Origin: Pseudomonas sp. FP198
GTDB taxonomy: Bacteria > Pseudomonadota > Gammaproteobacteria > Pseudomonadales > Pseudomonadaceae
Assembly: GCF_030687895.1 (NCBI RefSeq)
Contig: NZ_CP117452.1
Coordinates: 2,683,501-2,747,500, forward strand
Direction: 5' to 3'
DNA: 64,000 bases
Part shown: positions 42,941 to 52,452 of the stretch, in pieces
How the letters are laid out: each line of letters starts with the position of its first letter
Position numbering within the stretch: the stretch's first letter is position 1
Notes under the pieces: model-generated
Database searches by the model: none
What the model was told of the DNA's origin: nothing
The model's input: the letters and a program-made list of their open reading frames with translations, nothing else
Made by a program: the position numbers and the translations under genes

Positions 42941-43576
42941 ATGTTGAGCATTGTCGAGCAGGCAGCCAGTGAAGCGTTGCGCCAGCGAATGGAGGCGGCC
43001 GGTTGCGCCTTCGAATTCCTGGTGCTTGCTCCCGAGGCGGATGAGATCGTCGATCAGTCGTTGCACTGCCAGGCCGTGGACCGGCTGTTCCAGTACATTG
43101 AGGCGCAATGGTTTGAACGAGATCGCCAACTGCGCCTTGATCCGCGTTATGCCGATATCGCCCCACCGAGCATGCATTGGGACCTGGGCAAGGCCATTCC
43201 CAAGGCGCTGGGTCAGGACCAGATCATCCGGCTCATGCGTACGGGAAAAACTGAACGCAACCCGCAATCCTATGCCTTGTACGACGCGTTCTGCGAGCCG
43301 CCCTACAGCACCCGCTTTATCAACGACACACCCCAGGCGCTGTTCAAAGAGTGGCTTGAACTGCTCGGACTTGTGCCGGATAGCGGCGTGGTGGTGCTGG
43401 ACTGGGTCGACAACTTCAACTTCAACGGATTGGCCAGCGACGAGCCCGATCCCGCCCGGGATCCCTGGAGCGACTATTTCGCTGATGGCCTGGAGTGGTG
43501 GGGCGTGTGGTGCCTGAGCATCTGGAATCCCGGGCGCCGGACCCTGGGTGTGCTGACGGCGAGCACGACGGATTGA
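42941..43576 (+). CDS. Protein of unknown function co-transcribed with rtcB
   Basis: A 211-residue soluble protein that I do not recognise. It has no signal peptide or membrane segment, is rich in acidic and aromatic residues, and ends with a Trp-rich part (YFADGLEWWGVWCLSIWNP). GGAGCGAG lies just upstream of ATG 42941. It starts 10 bases after rtcB, so it may be a partner in RNA repair or just a passenger. Codon use looks native. Confidence 0.75.
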   Translation: MLSIVEQAASEALRQRMEAAGCAFEFLVLAPEADEIVDQSLHCQAVDRLFQYIEAQWFERDRQLRLDPRYADIAPPSMHWDLGKAIPKALGQDQIIRLMRTGKTERNPQSYALYDAFCEPPYSTRFINDTPQALFKEWLELLGLVPDSGVVVLDWVDNFNFNGLASDEPDPARDPWSDYFADGLEWWGVWCLSIWNPGRRTLGVLTASTTD

Positions 43577-43618
43577 GCGCTTCCAGCACCGGGCAGTATT
43601 GGACTGACAAAAAAAACC

Positions 43619-43737
43619 GTGGCGAGGGAGCTTGCTCCCGCTCGGCTGCGCAGCAGTCGCAAAGAGGCTACTGTGGTCTGCCTGAAGAAATGCAGGGGCC
43701 TGCTGCGCAGGCCAGCGGGAGCAAGCTCCCTCGCCAC
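43619..43737. repeat. REPIN, GAGGGAGCTTGCTCCC family
   Basis: GTGGCGAGGGAGCTTGCTCC at 43619 faces its complement ending at 43737. It lies between convergent genes. Confidence 0.92.
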
Positions 43738-43755
43738 GGAGTTTGTGGCCGATGT

Positions 43756-43779
43756 CTTCGCGAGCAGGCTCGCTCCCAC
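43756..43779. repeat. Single REP, GTGGGAGCGAGCCTGC family
   Basis: CTTCGCGAGCAGGCTCGCTC and CCAC form the minus-strand REP, only 18 bases after the previous REPIN and of another family. No facing partner is present. Confidence 0.8.
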
Positions 43780-43790
43780 TGAGTCTGTGT

Positions 43791-45563
43791 TTATTCGTCG
43801 ATATTGCGTTGGTGTTTCTTCAATCGATAGGCGAACTGCGCCCGGCTCAAGCCTAGCGACCTGGCTGCCGCCGCCAGGTTGCCGCTGTTCAGTTGCAGGG
43901 CTTCGTTGATCAGGCGCGACTCCAGGCCGTCGATGGAGAAGTCCGCGTCCCATTGACTGAGCGACGGCAACAGCGGCGCCTTCGCCGCAGCGTCGCTCGC
44001 GGCCGGCGCCAATGACGTGAGCCCGCCATTGCCGTCCACCGAATACGCATCCGCCGGCAATTGCTCGTCGCGAAACAGATGCACCAGGTCAATGGCCTGG
44101 CCTTCTTCGCTGGCAATCAAGCCGCGTTCGATGAGGTTCTGCAGTTCTCGCACGTTGCCAGGGAAGTCGTAGCGCAGCAGCATCTTCAGGGCGCGCATGG
44201 TCAGGCCCACCGGTGTACGGCCGTATTCCCGGCAGAAGCGCTTGAGAAAGGCATTGATCAGCAACGGTATGTCATCGCGGCGATCGCGCAAGGGCGGGAG
44301 GGCGATGGGGTAGACATTGAGCCGGTAGAACAGGTCTTCGCGAAACTCGCCTTGGGCCACGGCTTTGCGCAGATCGAGGTTGGTCGCCGCGACCACGCGC
44401 ACGTCGACCTTGATGGCATGGCCGCCACCGACCCGTTCGATTTCCCGCTCCTGCAACGCGCGCAAAAGCTTGCCTTGGCCGGCCAGGCTCAGGCAGGTGA
44501 TTTCATCAAGGAACAACGTACCGCCATCGGCCCGCTCGAAACGGCCGGGGCGTGAATGAGTGGCGCCGGTATAGGCACCGCGCTCGACGCCGAACAGTTC
44601 GGCTTCGATCAGGTTGTCGGGTATCGCCGCGCAGTTGAGGGCGATGAACGGCCCCTGGCGGCGACGGCTCAGTTGGTGCAACTGACGGGCGAACATTTCC
44701 TTGCCCACGCCAGACTCGCCGGTGACCAGCACGGTGGCCGGTGTCAAGGCGACCCGCTGCAGAGCCAGCGTCGCCGCGTTGAACGCCGCACTGGCGCCAA
44801 TCAGCGGTTGTTCGCTGTCAGGCAGCGGATCACTGGCAGCCATTGGGTCGGGCCTGGCGCCGGACGGCAAAGGTGTCGCCGGTTGTGAGGCATTCAGGTA
44901 GCTCAGGTCGCGCTCGATATCGCCCCATTGCTCGGCGGTCTTGCCGACGACACGACAGCGCTCATGCCCCATGCCCCGGCATTCCACTTCGCGAAAGACC
45001 ACCAGTTGCCCGAACAACCCGCTGACGAAGCCGATCGCGTAACCCAGCTCGGTCCAGCACACCGGATCCTGCCCGGTGCCATAGGCGGCGATATGTTCGT
45101 CGGCTTCGCAGGAGTGGTGCCAGAGAAATTCCCCCTCATAAAACCCCGATTCCGCATCGAACTTGAAATGCAGCGGCTCGACCTTGGTCATGCCTTCGAG
45201 GGTATGCAGGTGGGTGCCTGCGCGAAACACCGCGGCAGCGTCGGCGTGGGGCCAGCGTTCACGAATCAGCCGGGCGTCCCGGGCGCCGGAGCAATAGCCG
45301 GTGCGGGTGAGCATGCCCCGGGCCTGCTCCAGTCCCTGGCGCTCGATGATTTCCCGACGCAACGCGCCGAAGGACGAACTGTGCAGCAACAACATGCGTT
45401 GGTCGTTGAGCCAGATACGCCCGTCATCGGGGGAGAAAAACAGGCAGTTGGTCAGTTCTGCCGGAGTTGGCGAGCTGCTGTCGCTCAGTTCCTTGCTATC
45501 GCCGCGTGGACGAAAAGGCTCGGCAGCGATCCGCTCCGGCAGCGGACAGTGGGGATTATTCAT
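43791..45563 (-). CDS. Sigma-54-dependent activator with XylR_N/V4R sensor domain
   Basis: A 590-residue activator of the XylR/DmpR class. The N-terminal sensor (about 45-235) includes the V4R part with Cys-rich [11 protein letters not shown] and [18 protein letters not shown], where aromatic effectors bind directly. The AAA+ domain (about 265-500) has Walker [15 protein letters not shown] (a variant of the sigma-54 contact GAFTGA) and Walker [11 protein letters not shown] Fis-type helix-turn-helix ends the chain ([21 protein letters not shown]). It is divergent from the aldehyde/coniferyl-alcohol dehydrogenase operon, which carries a -24/-12 promoter. Start at 45563. Confidence 0.9.
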   Translation of the reverse strand: MNNPHCPLPERIAAEPFRPRGDSKELSDSSSPTPAELTNCLFFSPDDGRIWLNDQRMLLLHSSSFGALRREIIERQGLEQARGMLTRTGYCSGARDARLIRERWPHADAAAVFRAGTHLHTLEGMTKVEPLHFKFDAESGFYEGEFLWHHSCEADEHIAAYGTGQDPVCWTELGYAIGFVSGLFGQLVVFREVECRGMGHERCRVVGKTAEQWGDIERDLSYLNASQPATPLPSGARPDPMAASDPLPDSEQPLIGASAAFNAATLALQRVALTPATVLVTGESGVGKEMFARQLHQLSRRRQGPFIALNCAAIPDNLIEAELFGVERGAYTGATHSRPGRFERADGGTLFLDEITCLSLAGQGKLLRALQEREIERVGGGHAIKVDVRVVAATNLDLRKAVAQGEFREDLFYRLNVYPIALPPLRDRRDDIPLLINAFLKRFCREYGRTPVGLTMRALKMLLRYDFPGNVRELQNLIERGLIASEEGQAIDLVHLFRDEQLPADAYSVDGNGGLTSLAPAASDAAAKAPLLPSLSQWDADFSIDGLESRLINEALQLNSGNLAAAARSLGLSRAQFAYRLKKHQRNIDE

Positions 45564-45610
45564 TGTTATTGCCCCTGATGGTGGTAGTCGAAATGAACAC
45601 CTGGCCAGAT

Positions 45611-45627
45611 AGTTATTAAGCATAACT
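45611..45627. promoter_or_regulatory. Candidate upstream activator site
   Basis: AGTTAT and ATAACT flank TAAGC, and the dyad extends loosely to GATA/TTATC. It lies about 130 bases upstream of the -24/-12 promoter, a distance suited to a sigma-54 activator, but it is also close to the start of the activator gene and may be its own control site. Confidence 0.4.
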
Positions 45628-45750
45628 TTATCAAATGAACAAGTGGCGATCGGCCAGCGGCTGGTTCGACGCCAGCGACGTTGCCCTTTGCCAGTCGGGG
45701 AGCCTTGATCCAGAGCCTTGCGACAAGTTTGTGCAGGACCGCGGGTGAAT

Positions 45751-45767
45751 TCGGCACACGGCTTGCT
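45751..45767 (+). promoter_or_regulatory. Sigma-54 (-24/-12) promoter
   Basis: TCGGCACACGGCTTGCT fits the consensus YTGGCACGrNNNTTGCW with GGCAC and TTGCT in exact spacing and three mismatches. It is 79 bases before the aldehyde dehydrogenase start and next to a divergent sigma-54 activator gene. Confidence 0.75.
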
Positions 45768-45846
45768 CAGCCACACCTACGGCGTTTGCGCCAGCGTCGG
45801 CAAGGCGTGGCAAACGATGACAACAACAAAGAGCCGGGAGCTTTAA

Positions 45847-47319
45847 ATGTCTGCATCCGAAAACCACTTGCTAGCCCAGGTGATCGCGTCCGAATGTGTC
45901 TTCAACGGGAACTGGGTGCCTGCCTCGGGCCCGTTGCTGACTATCATCGAGCCGGCCACCGGTGAGGCGCTGATGCGCAGTGCTTCGGCCGATGCGGCCG
46001 ATATCGCCAAGGCCAGTCGCGATGCGGCCCTGGCGCAACCGGCCTGGGCTGCCCTCGGTCCACGGGAACGGGCGGCGATCTTTCGCAAGGCGGCTGACGT
46101 CGCCGAACGCTCCTTCGCGGAACTGGCGCTGTATGTCGCACGGGAAACCGGCGCGGCATTGTTCAAGGGCCAACACGAGGTGCGCGAGGCGATCGTGCTG
46201 TTGCATCAGGCCGCCGGCATGCTGTCTCAAGCCCATGGCGTGGTGCTGCCCAGCGAGGCCGGGCGCCTGTCTTATGCGCGGCGCTTGCCCCATGGGGTGA
46301 TCGGCGTGATCTCACCGTTCAACTTCCCGCTGGTATTGTCGATGCGCTCCGTGGCACCGGCCCTGGCGGCGGGCAATGCGGTGGTGCTCAAGCCGGATCC
46401 GCAAACACCGGTCAGTGGCGGTTTTCTGATTGCCCGTCTCTTCGAAGCCGCGGGCCTGCCCAGGGGCTTGCTGCAGGTATTGCCCGGTGCGGCCGACGCC
46501 GGGGAAGCGCTGTGCCGTGATCCCAACGTCAAGATGATCGCCTTCACCGGTTCCACCGGCGCCGGTCGCAAGGTGGCCGAAGTGGCCGGGCGCAACCTCA
46601 AGAAAGTCGCGCTGGAGCTGGGCGGCAAAAACCCATTGATCGTCCTCGAAGACGCCGACCTGGACCTCGCCGCCCGCAATGCCGCGTGGGGCGCCTGGTT
46701 GCATCAGGGGCAGATCTGCATGGCCACCGGGTTGATCCTCGCCCATGAGTCGATTGCTCAGGCGCTCATTCAGAAACTGGTGGATAAGGCCCAGGCGTTG
46801 ACCGTCGGCAACGCCGCCCGCGAGGAAGCCGCGCTCGGACCGTTGATCAACCAACGCCAGTTGCAACGCGTGCACGACATTGTCAGTGACAGCGTGCGCG
46901 CCGGGGCGAGGCTGGAAACCGGCGGTAACTACGACCGTTTGTTTTATCAACCGACCGTGCTCAGCGGCGTGAAGCCGGGCATGCGTGCCTTCGAGGATGA
47001 AGTCTTCGGTCCGGTGGCGAGCGTGGTCAGTTTCGCCAGCGACGAGGAAGCCATCGAGCTGGCCAATCGCAGCGAGTACGGCCTGTCGGCGGCGGTCATT
47101 TCACCGTCGGTGGGCCGGGCCATGGCCATTGGCGAGCGGTTGCACTGCGGCATGCTGCACATCAACGACCAGACTGTCGCCGACGAGTGCATCAACCCGT
47201 TCGGTGGGCGCGGCGCTTCGGGCAATGGCGGCAGTGTCGGCGGCCCGGCGGACTGGGACGAATACACCCAGTGGCAGTGGGTCACGGTCAAGGACAAGGC
47301 GCCTGTCTATCCGTTCTGA
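45847..47319 (+). CDS. NAD+-dependent aromatic aldehyde dehydrogenase (benzaldehyde/coniferyl aldehyde type)
   Basis: A 490-residue aldehyde dehydrogenase. The general base is Glu257 in ELGGKNP and the nucleophile Cys291 in LHQGQICMA. The pattern [30 protein letters not shown] and INDQTVADECINPFGG match the XylC/benzaldehyde dehydrogenase and vanillin dehydrogenase branch. With a coniferyl-alcohol dehydrogenase next to it and ferulate genes further on, coniferyl aldehyde is the likely substrate (a CalB role), but benzaldehydes are also possible. It is first in the operon after the sigma-54 promoter. Confidence 0.85.
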   Translation: MSASENHLLAQVIASECVFNGNWVPASGPLLTIIEPATGEALMRSASADAADIAKASRDAALAQPAWAALGPRERAAIFRKAADVAERSFAELALYVARETGAALFKGQHEVREAIVLLHQAAGMLSQAHGVVLPSEAGRLSYARRLPHGVIGVISPFNFPLVLSMRSVAPALAAGNAVVLKPDPQTPVSGGFLIARLFEAAGLPRGLLQVLPGAADAGEALCRDPNVKMIAFTGSTGAGRKVAEVAGRNLKKVALELGGKNPLIVLEDADLDLAARNAAWGAWLHQGQICMATGLILAHESIAQALIQKLVDKAQALTVGNAAREEAALGPLINQRQLQRVHDIVSDSVRAGARLETGGNYDRLFYQPTVLSGVKPGMRAFEDEVFGPVASVVSFASDEEAIELANRSEYGLSAAVISPSVGRAMAIGERLHCGMLHINDQTVADECINPFGGRGASGNGGSVGGPADWDEYTQWQWVTVKDKAPVYPF

Positions 47320-47365
47320 CCGGTCGGTTTCAACGGGGCAGATAAAAATAACAAGAGGACTCAAC

Positions 47366-48133
47366 ATGAAACTCGACAACAAGATTGTGCTGGTGACCGG
47401 CGTCTCGTCGGGCATCGGTGCCGCCACGGCGAGCCTGCTGCGTGCCCACGGCGCCCAGGTGATCGGCGTGGACCTCAAGGCGCCGCACCAGACCCTGGAC
47501 GGTTTTGTACAGGGCGACCTGAGCAGCGCCGAGAACATCGACCGCCTGCTGCCGCAGCTACCCGCACGGTTCGATAGCCTGTGCAATATTGCCGGGGTGC
47601 CGGGCACCGCCAATCCGCAACTGCTGGCGCGGGTCAACTACCTCGGGTTGCGCCACTTCAGCCAGGCGTTGCTGCCGCGCATCAATGCGGGCGGCAGCAT
47701 CGTCAATGTCGCCTCGATCCTTGGCGCCGAATGGCCGCTACGCGTAGAGCAGCACAAGGCGCTGGCGCGCAGCGAAGGGTTTGCCGCCGGGCAAGCCTGG
47801 CTGGCTGACCACCCGGTGCCGGACCAGACCTGCTACCAGTATTTCAAGGAAGCCTTGATCGTCTGGACCTACCTGCAGGCCCAACCCTGGTTCCTGGAGC
47901 ATTCGGTGCGCATGAACAGTGTCGCGCCGGGGCCGGTCTTCACGCCCATCCTCGACGACTTCGTGAGCATGCTCGGCGAGGCCCGGACCCAGGCCGATGC
48001 CCATCGCATGAAACGTCCCGCCTACGCCGATGAGGTAGCGGCGGTGATCGCCTTCCTGTGTGCCGACGAGTCGCGCTGGATCAACGGCGTCAACCTGCCC
48101 GTCGATGGTGGATTGGCCTCCACCTACGTCTGA
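47366..48133 (+). CDS. calA: SDR-family coniferyl-alcohol dehydrogenase (CalA-like)
   Basis: A 255-residue short-chain dehydrogenase with TGVSSGIG (12-19), CNIAGVPG in place of NNAG, and the catalytic Tyr-Lys in CYQYFKEAL (Y-x-x-x-K). It carries the insert SILGAEWPLRVEQHKALARSEG seen in the CalA / 3-alpha-hydroxysteroid dehydrogenase group. The likely reaction is coniferyl alcohol to coniferyl aldehyde with NAD+. It follows the aldehyde dehydrogenase by 46 bases, with AAGAGGA before ATG 47366. Confidence 0.82.
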   Translation: MKLDNKIVLVTGVSSGIGAATASLLRAHGAQVIGVDLKAPHQTLDGFVQGDLSSAENIDRLLPQLPARFDSLCNIAGVPGTANPQLLARVNYLGLRHFSQALLPRINAGGSIVNVASILGAEWPLRVEQHKALARSEGFAAGQAWLADHPVPDQTCYQYFKEALIVWTYLQAQPWFLEHSVRMNSVAPGPVFTPILDDFVSMLGEARTQADAHRMKRPAYADEVAAVIAFLCADESRWINGVNLPVDGGLASTYV

Positions 48134-48203
48134 GAACCCAAGCCGCCACCCGCGCGGGTCGCAGCAAAGCCATGCCAAACAATAACAATAATGAGAGCAC
48201 CCC

Positions 48204-49853
48204 ATGGACAACCTCAAAGACAGCTTTGGTTTCAAGCATTGCGCGCTATTCCTGGCGCTTTGCAGCAGCGGTGTGATGGGCGAGAGGGCCGAGGCCATGC
48301 AAATGGACCTGGGCGACTCCGACTGGAAACTGCGCTGGGACAACACCATCAAGTACAGTCAGGCCTGGCGCCTGCACGGACAGGACAGCCGTCTGGTCAA
48401 CGCGCCGACCGCCAATGGCCTGTACCCCTCGATCCAGAGCCAGGGCGACAAGAACTTCAGCCGCGGGCTGGTCTCCAACCGTCTCGACCTGTTTTCCGAA
48501 ATGGACCTCAGCCGGCAAAACTACGGGCTGCGGGTCAGCGGCGCGGCCTGGTACGACGATATCTACAACCAGGACACCGACAGCAGCGAGCAGCCACATT
48601 TTCTCAGCGAAACCCGTGAGCTGCATGGACGCGACGCAGAGATTCTCGATGCCTTCGTGTTCCTGCGCGGAGACCTCGGGGATGACTCCCAAGGCGTGGC
48701 GCGTCTTGGACGCCACAGCCTGATCTACGGCGAAAGCCTGTTCTACGGCGGCAACGGCATTGCCAATGCCCAGGGGCCGACCGATGTGGTCAAATTGCTC
48801 AGCGTGCCGGGCACACAGTTCAAGGAGATCCTGCGTCCGGTCAATCAGATTTCCGGGCAGTTGCAGATCAACCCGCAGCTGTCGGTGGGCGCCTACTATC
48901 AGTTCGAGTGGGAACGTTCCAACCTGCCCGGCGCCGGCAGCTACCTGAGCGATGCCGACGCTATCGGTTACGGCAGCGGTCCGCTGCGTGAGGTATTCGG
49001 CAACGACACGGTGAATGGCGGCGACCTGAAACCGCGCAATTCGGGGCAGGGCGGTATGCAGATCCGCTTCAAGCCGGCCGGCACCGAGCTGGAGCTGGGT
49101 TTCTACGCGGCCCAGTATCACGACAAGGCGCCGATCGGGTTGTATGCCTACCTGGACGGTCCGGCGGCTGCGGCCAGCGGACTGCCGATCCTCGGCTCCT
49201 ATCGCCAGGTCTACGCCGAAGACATCAAGACCGCCGGCGTCAGCTTTTCTACCGCTTACGGTCCGTTCAACTTTGCCGGTGAATCGTCGGTGCGCTGGAA
49301 CGCGCCGCTGGTGAGCAACCTGCAGGTAGTGACGCCCGGCATGCAGGCCGATGGTGGCGACGATGCGCTGTTCGCGCGAGGCAAGACCGCGCACGTCAAC
49401 CTGTCGGCGATCTACCTGCTGTCGCCCAGCGCTTTCTGGGACGGCGGCTCGGCCCTGGCCGAGCTGGCCTGGAACCGCACCCTGAGCGTGACCGAGAACG
49501 CAGCGGCGCTGGATTCCAATACCACCCGGGATGCCACCGCGTTGCGAGTATTGATGGAGCCGGCGTACTTCCAGATCGTCGACGGGATCGACCTCACCGT
49601 GCCGATCGGCATGGGGATCGTGCTTGATGGACGTTCATCGGCGGTTAATAAATCCGGCTTCGGCAATACCCATTCCGGTGACTGGAGCGTCGGCCTCAAA
49701 GCCACCTACCTGCAGCGCTGGGATGTCGGCCTCAATTACGTGAACTTCTTCGGCGCACCCAAGGCCGGGCTGCGCGAGGACGGCAATTTCAGTTACGGCC
49801 AGTCGTTGGCCGACCGCGACTTCGTCTCGCTCTACCTAAAAACCTCATTCTAA
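48204..49853 (+). CDS. DUF1302 outer-membrane protein
   Basis: A 549-residue exported protein. After a short hydrophobic stretch (about 11-25, FKHCALFLALCSSGVMG) the sequence alternates in the manner of beta strands with many Gly, Tyr and Asn residues, and the last residue is Phe (LYLKTSF), as in BAM-inserted outer-membrane barrels. DUF1302 genes typically come with a DUF1329 gene, a YCF48-like protein and an RND transporter, as here. I infer an outer-membrane channel for the hydrophobic substrate or product of the operon. Confidence 0.82.
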   Translation: MDNLKDSFGFKHCALFLALCSSGVMGERAEAMQMDLGDSDWKLRWDNTIKYSQAWRLHGQDSRLVNAPTANGLYPSIQSQGDKNFSRGLVSNRLDLFSEMDLSRQNYGLRVSGAAWYDDIYNQDTDSSEQPHFLSETRELHGRDAEILDAFVFLRGDLGDDSQGVARLGRHSLIYGESLFYGGNGIANAQGPTDVVKLLSVPGTQFKEILRPVNQISGQLQINPQLSVGAYYQFEWERSNLPGAGSYLSDADAIGYGSGPLREVFGNDTVNGGDLKPRNSGQGGMQIRFKPAGTELELGFYAAQYHDKAPIGLYAYLDGPAAAASGLPILGSYRQVYAEDIKTAGVSFSTAYGPFNFAGESSVRWNAPLVSNLQVVTPGMQADGGDDALFARGKTAHVNLSAIYLLSPSAFWDGGSALAELAWNRTLSVTENAAALDSNTTRDATALRVLMEPAYFQIVDGIDLTVPIGMGIVLDGRSSAVNKSGFGNTHSGDWSVGLKATYLQRWDVGLNYVNFFGAPKAGLREDGNFSYGQSLADRDFVSLYLKTSF

Positions 49854-49868
49854 CAAGGTGGATTCGCC

Positions 49869-51230
49869 ATGCAGAACCCAGCATTCCTGAACACCTGCGT
49901 CCTCGCCCTTGCCCTGGCCGGCATGAGCCTGGCGCAGGCGGCGGTATCGCCTGAGCAGGCCGCGCGCTTGAAAACCGATCTGACCCCCTTCGGTGGTGAG
50001 CGCGCCGGCAACGCCGATGGCAGCATCCCGGCCTGGCAGGGCGGTTATACCCAGGTCGCGCCCGGCTACAAACCGGGTGACAAGCGCCCCGATCCATTCG
50101 CCGGCGAGAAACCGCTGTACTCGATCAAGGCCTCGAACATGACGCAGTACGCCGGCCAACTGGCCGAGGGCACCCAGCTGCTGCTGAAGAAATATCCGGA
50201 CTATCGCCTGGATGTGTACCCGACCCATCGCTCGGCCGCCGCGCCGCAATGGGTGTACGACAACACCAGCAAGAATGCCACGCGCGCCGCACTCGACGTG
50301 GACAGCGAAAAAGTCTCCAACGCCTATGGCGGCATCCCGTTCCCGATCCCTGAGAACGGTGCGCAGGTGCTGTGGAACTATCGGTTGTCCTGGCAGGGCG
50401 GCGACACCATCAGCTCGCCGTTCGATACCTGGCTGATGACCGCCGGTGGCAAGAAAGTCCAGGCGACCCGGGCCCAGTACACCTATCAGTTTCCCTATTA
50501 CGTCGAAGGCGGCAGCCTGGAAAACTATTCGGGCAAGTACCTGCTGGGCAAGCTGTTCACCGAATTGCCCTCGTCCAAGGCCGGCGAGGGCCTGATGACC
50601 CATTGGGACCTGGACCCGGCCAATCGTGCGGCCTGGCAGTACCTGGTCGGTCAACGCCGGGTTCGTCGTGCACCGAACATTGCCTACGACACACCGGACT
50701 TCGTGACCTCCGGCGTCGGCCTGTTCGACGAGGCGTTCATGCTGTTCGGGCCCACCGATCGTTACGACCTCAAGCTGGTGGGCAAAAAAGAACTGATCGT
50801 CCCCTACAACAATAACCGCGCCGCGCTGGCCAAGAGCGACGAGCTGGTCAAGGTCGGCTTCCTCAATCCTGACCTGGTGCGCTGGGAGAAACATCGGGTC
50901 TGGGTCGTCGAGGCCACGCTCAAATCCGGCAAGCGCCATGTCGTGCCGCGTCGCACCTACTACGTCGACGAAGACTCCTGGCAGATCCTGATGGCCGACG
51001 GTTATGACGCCCAGGGCAAGCTCGGCCGGCAGATGTATTCGCTGACGCTGCTGGCACCGGACCTGCCGGCCCTGACCGCACAGGTCATGTGGGGCAGCTA
51101 CAACCTCGACACCGGGGCCTACTTCCTCAATTCGTCGAGCAACGACCTGACAGTCCAATACCAGAAGGTCGCGAAGCCTTCAGCGTCCTATTTCACGCCG
51201 GATGCCATGGCCAACGAAAACATGCGTTGA
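49869..51230 (+). CDS. DUF1329 exported protein
   Basis: A 453-residue protein with a signal peptide (about 1-25, TCVLALALAGMSLAQAAV). It contains GGERAGNADGSIPAWQGG near the N-terminus, which is the DUF1329 start signature, then a long beta-rich domain (WNYRLSWQGG, RRTYYVDEDSWQILMADGYDAQG) like the lipid-binding LolA/LolB fold. It begins 15 bases after the DUF1302 stop with AAGGTGG upstream. Function is unproven; the fold and neighbours suggest a periplasmic carrier of a hydrophobic compound. Confidence 0.83.
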   Translation: MQNPAFLNTCVLALALAGMSLAQAAVSPEQAARLKTDLTPFGGERAGNADGSIPAWQGGYTQVAPGYKPGDKRPDPFAGEKPLYSIKASNMTQYAGQLAEGTQLLLKKYPDYRLDVYPTHRSAAAPQWVYDNTSKNATRAALDVDSEKVSNAYGGIPFPIPENGAQVLWNYRLSWQGGDTISSPFDTWLMTAGGKKVQATRAQYTYQFPYYVEGGSLENYSGKYLLGKLFTELPSSKAGEGLMTHWDLDPANRAAWQYLVGQRRVRRAPNIAYDTPDFVTSGVGLFDEAFMLFGPTDRYDLKLVGKKELIVPYNNNRAALAKSDELVKVGFLNPDLVRWEKHRVWVVEATLKSGKRHVVPRRTYYVDEDSWQILMADGYDAQGKLGRQMYSLTLLAPDLPALTAQVMWGSYNLDTGAYFLNSSSNDLTVQYQKVAKPSASYFTPDAMANENMR

Positions 51231-51296
51231 ACCAGTGGTGGCCGTGACGAGGGAGTTCGGCGCGGCCACTGACGATTTTCCAGGCGGGATGACGAT

Positions 51297-52400
51297 ATGA
51301 ACGTTGAAAAAATCTTCGCGAGCCGCGGTCCGCTATGGACGGTTTGTGCCCTGGTGTGCTGCCTGTGGGCGAGCGTGCCTTGGGTCGCGCAGGCCACGAC
51401 ATTGGCCGTACTGCAGCAACCGGCGCTGCCAACGGCCAAGGCGCCGCGCGCGGTATTGCTCGGGCTGGCCCGGGCCGGTGAGCGCCTGGTGGCGGTCGGT
51501 GAGCGCGGGATCGTGCTGCTTTCCGACGATGCCGGAATGAATTGGCGCCAGGCCAAGGTGCCGGTCAGCGTCAGCCTGACGGCGGTGCAATTTGTCGATG
51601 CCGAACAGGGCTGGGCGGTCGGTCATCTGGGCGTGGTACTGCACAGCCGGGACGGCGGCGAAACCTGGGAAAAACAACTCGACGGCGAGCGTGCGATCGC
51701 CCTGGCGATGCAGGTTGCAGAGCGCGATGCCGATCAGCCCGGCGGTGCCAGCCAGTTGACGCAGGCTCGGCATATGCTCGCCGACGGACCGGATAAACCG
51801 TTCCTTGACCTGTACTTCATTGATCGATTGCACGGCTACGTGGTGGGGGCCTACAACCAGATTTACCGCACCGACGACGGCGGACGCAGCTGGCAGCCGT
51901 GGATGCGCCATGTCGACAATCCGCAGGGCTTGAACCTGTATGGCGTCCGCGGCGTGGGCAAGGACCTGCTGCTGACGGGAGAGCGCGGCCTGCTGTTGCG
52001 TTCGAGCGACGGCGGACAGTCGTTCCACGCCTTGAAGTCACCGTATGAAGGCAGTTTTTTCGGCCTGCTCGGCACCCGCGACGGGGCCTTGATTGCCTAT
52101 GGTCTGCGTGGCAATGCCTGGTGGTCGGATGATCGAGGCAACAGTTGGCGACGCCTTGAGACCGCTATCGAGTCGACGCTGGCGGCAGCGCTTGAGCTGC
52201 GCGACGGCAGCCTGTTGTTGGCCAGCCAGGGTGGTGAGTTTTTATTCAGCCATGACCAGGGCCGCAGCTTTGACAAGCGTCAGAGCCGCAGCGGTGGCAC
52301 GGTCGCCGCCGTGCAACAGGCGGTCGATGGCAGCCTCGCCAGCGTCGGTTTGAGCGGCGTGGCCGCCGACCAGGATCCGCGAGGCTCCAGTAAACCTTGA
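51297..52400 (+). CDS. YCF48-like (BNR-repeat) exported beta-propeller protein
   Basis: A 367-residue exported protein (signal or anchor at about 15-35, VCALVCCLWASVPWVAQA) with repeats containing the Asp-box-like SDDAGMNWRQ, SRDGGETWEK, TDDGGRSWQP, SSDGGQSFHA, SDDRGNSWRR and SHDQGRSFDK: a seven-bladed propeller. YCF48 (HCF136) assists photosystem II assembly in cyanobacteria; in pseudomonads its homologues go with DUF1302/DUF1329/RND genes, perhaps as an assembly factor. Confidence 0.84.
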   Translation: MNVEKIFASRGPLWTVCALVCCLWASVPWVAQATTLAVLQQPALPTAKAPRAVLLGLARAGERLVAVGERGIVLLSDDAGMNWRQAKVPVSVSLTAVQFVDAEQGWAVGHLGVVLHSRDGGETWEKQLDGERAIALAMQVAERDADQPGGASQLTQARHMLADGPDKPFLDLYFIDRLHGYVVGAYNQIYRTDDGGRSWQPWMRHVDNPQGLNLYGVRGVGKDLLLTGERGLLLRSSDGGQSFHALKSPYEGSFFGLLGTRDGALIAYGLRGNAWWSDDRGNSWRRLETAIESTLAAALELRDGSLLLASQGGEFLFSHDQGRSFDKRQSRSGGTVAAVQQAVDGSLASVGLSGVAADQDPRGSSKP

Positions 52401-52452
52401 AACTTCACGGTGTAGCGCTATCGGGCCGCGGCTCGTGCAACAGGAGTCAAAC

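Noticed and set aside
43756..43779. Left end of an insertion sequence
   Set aside because: It is a lone REP; no transposase frame or target duplication is present nearby.
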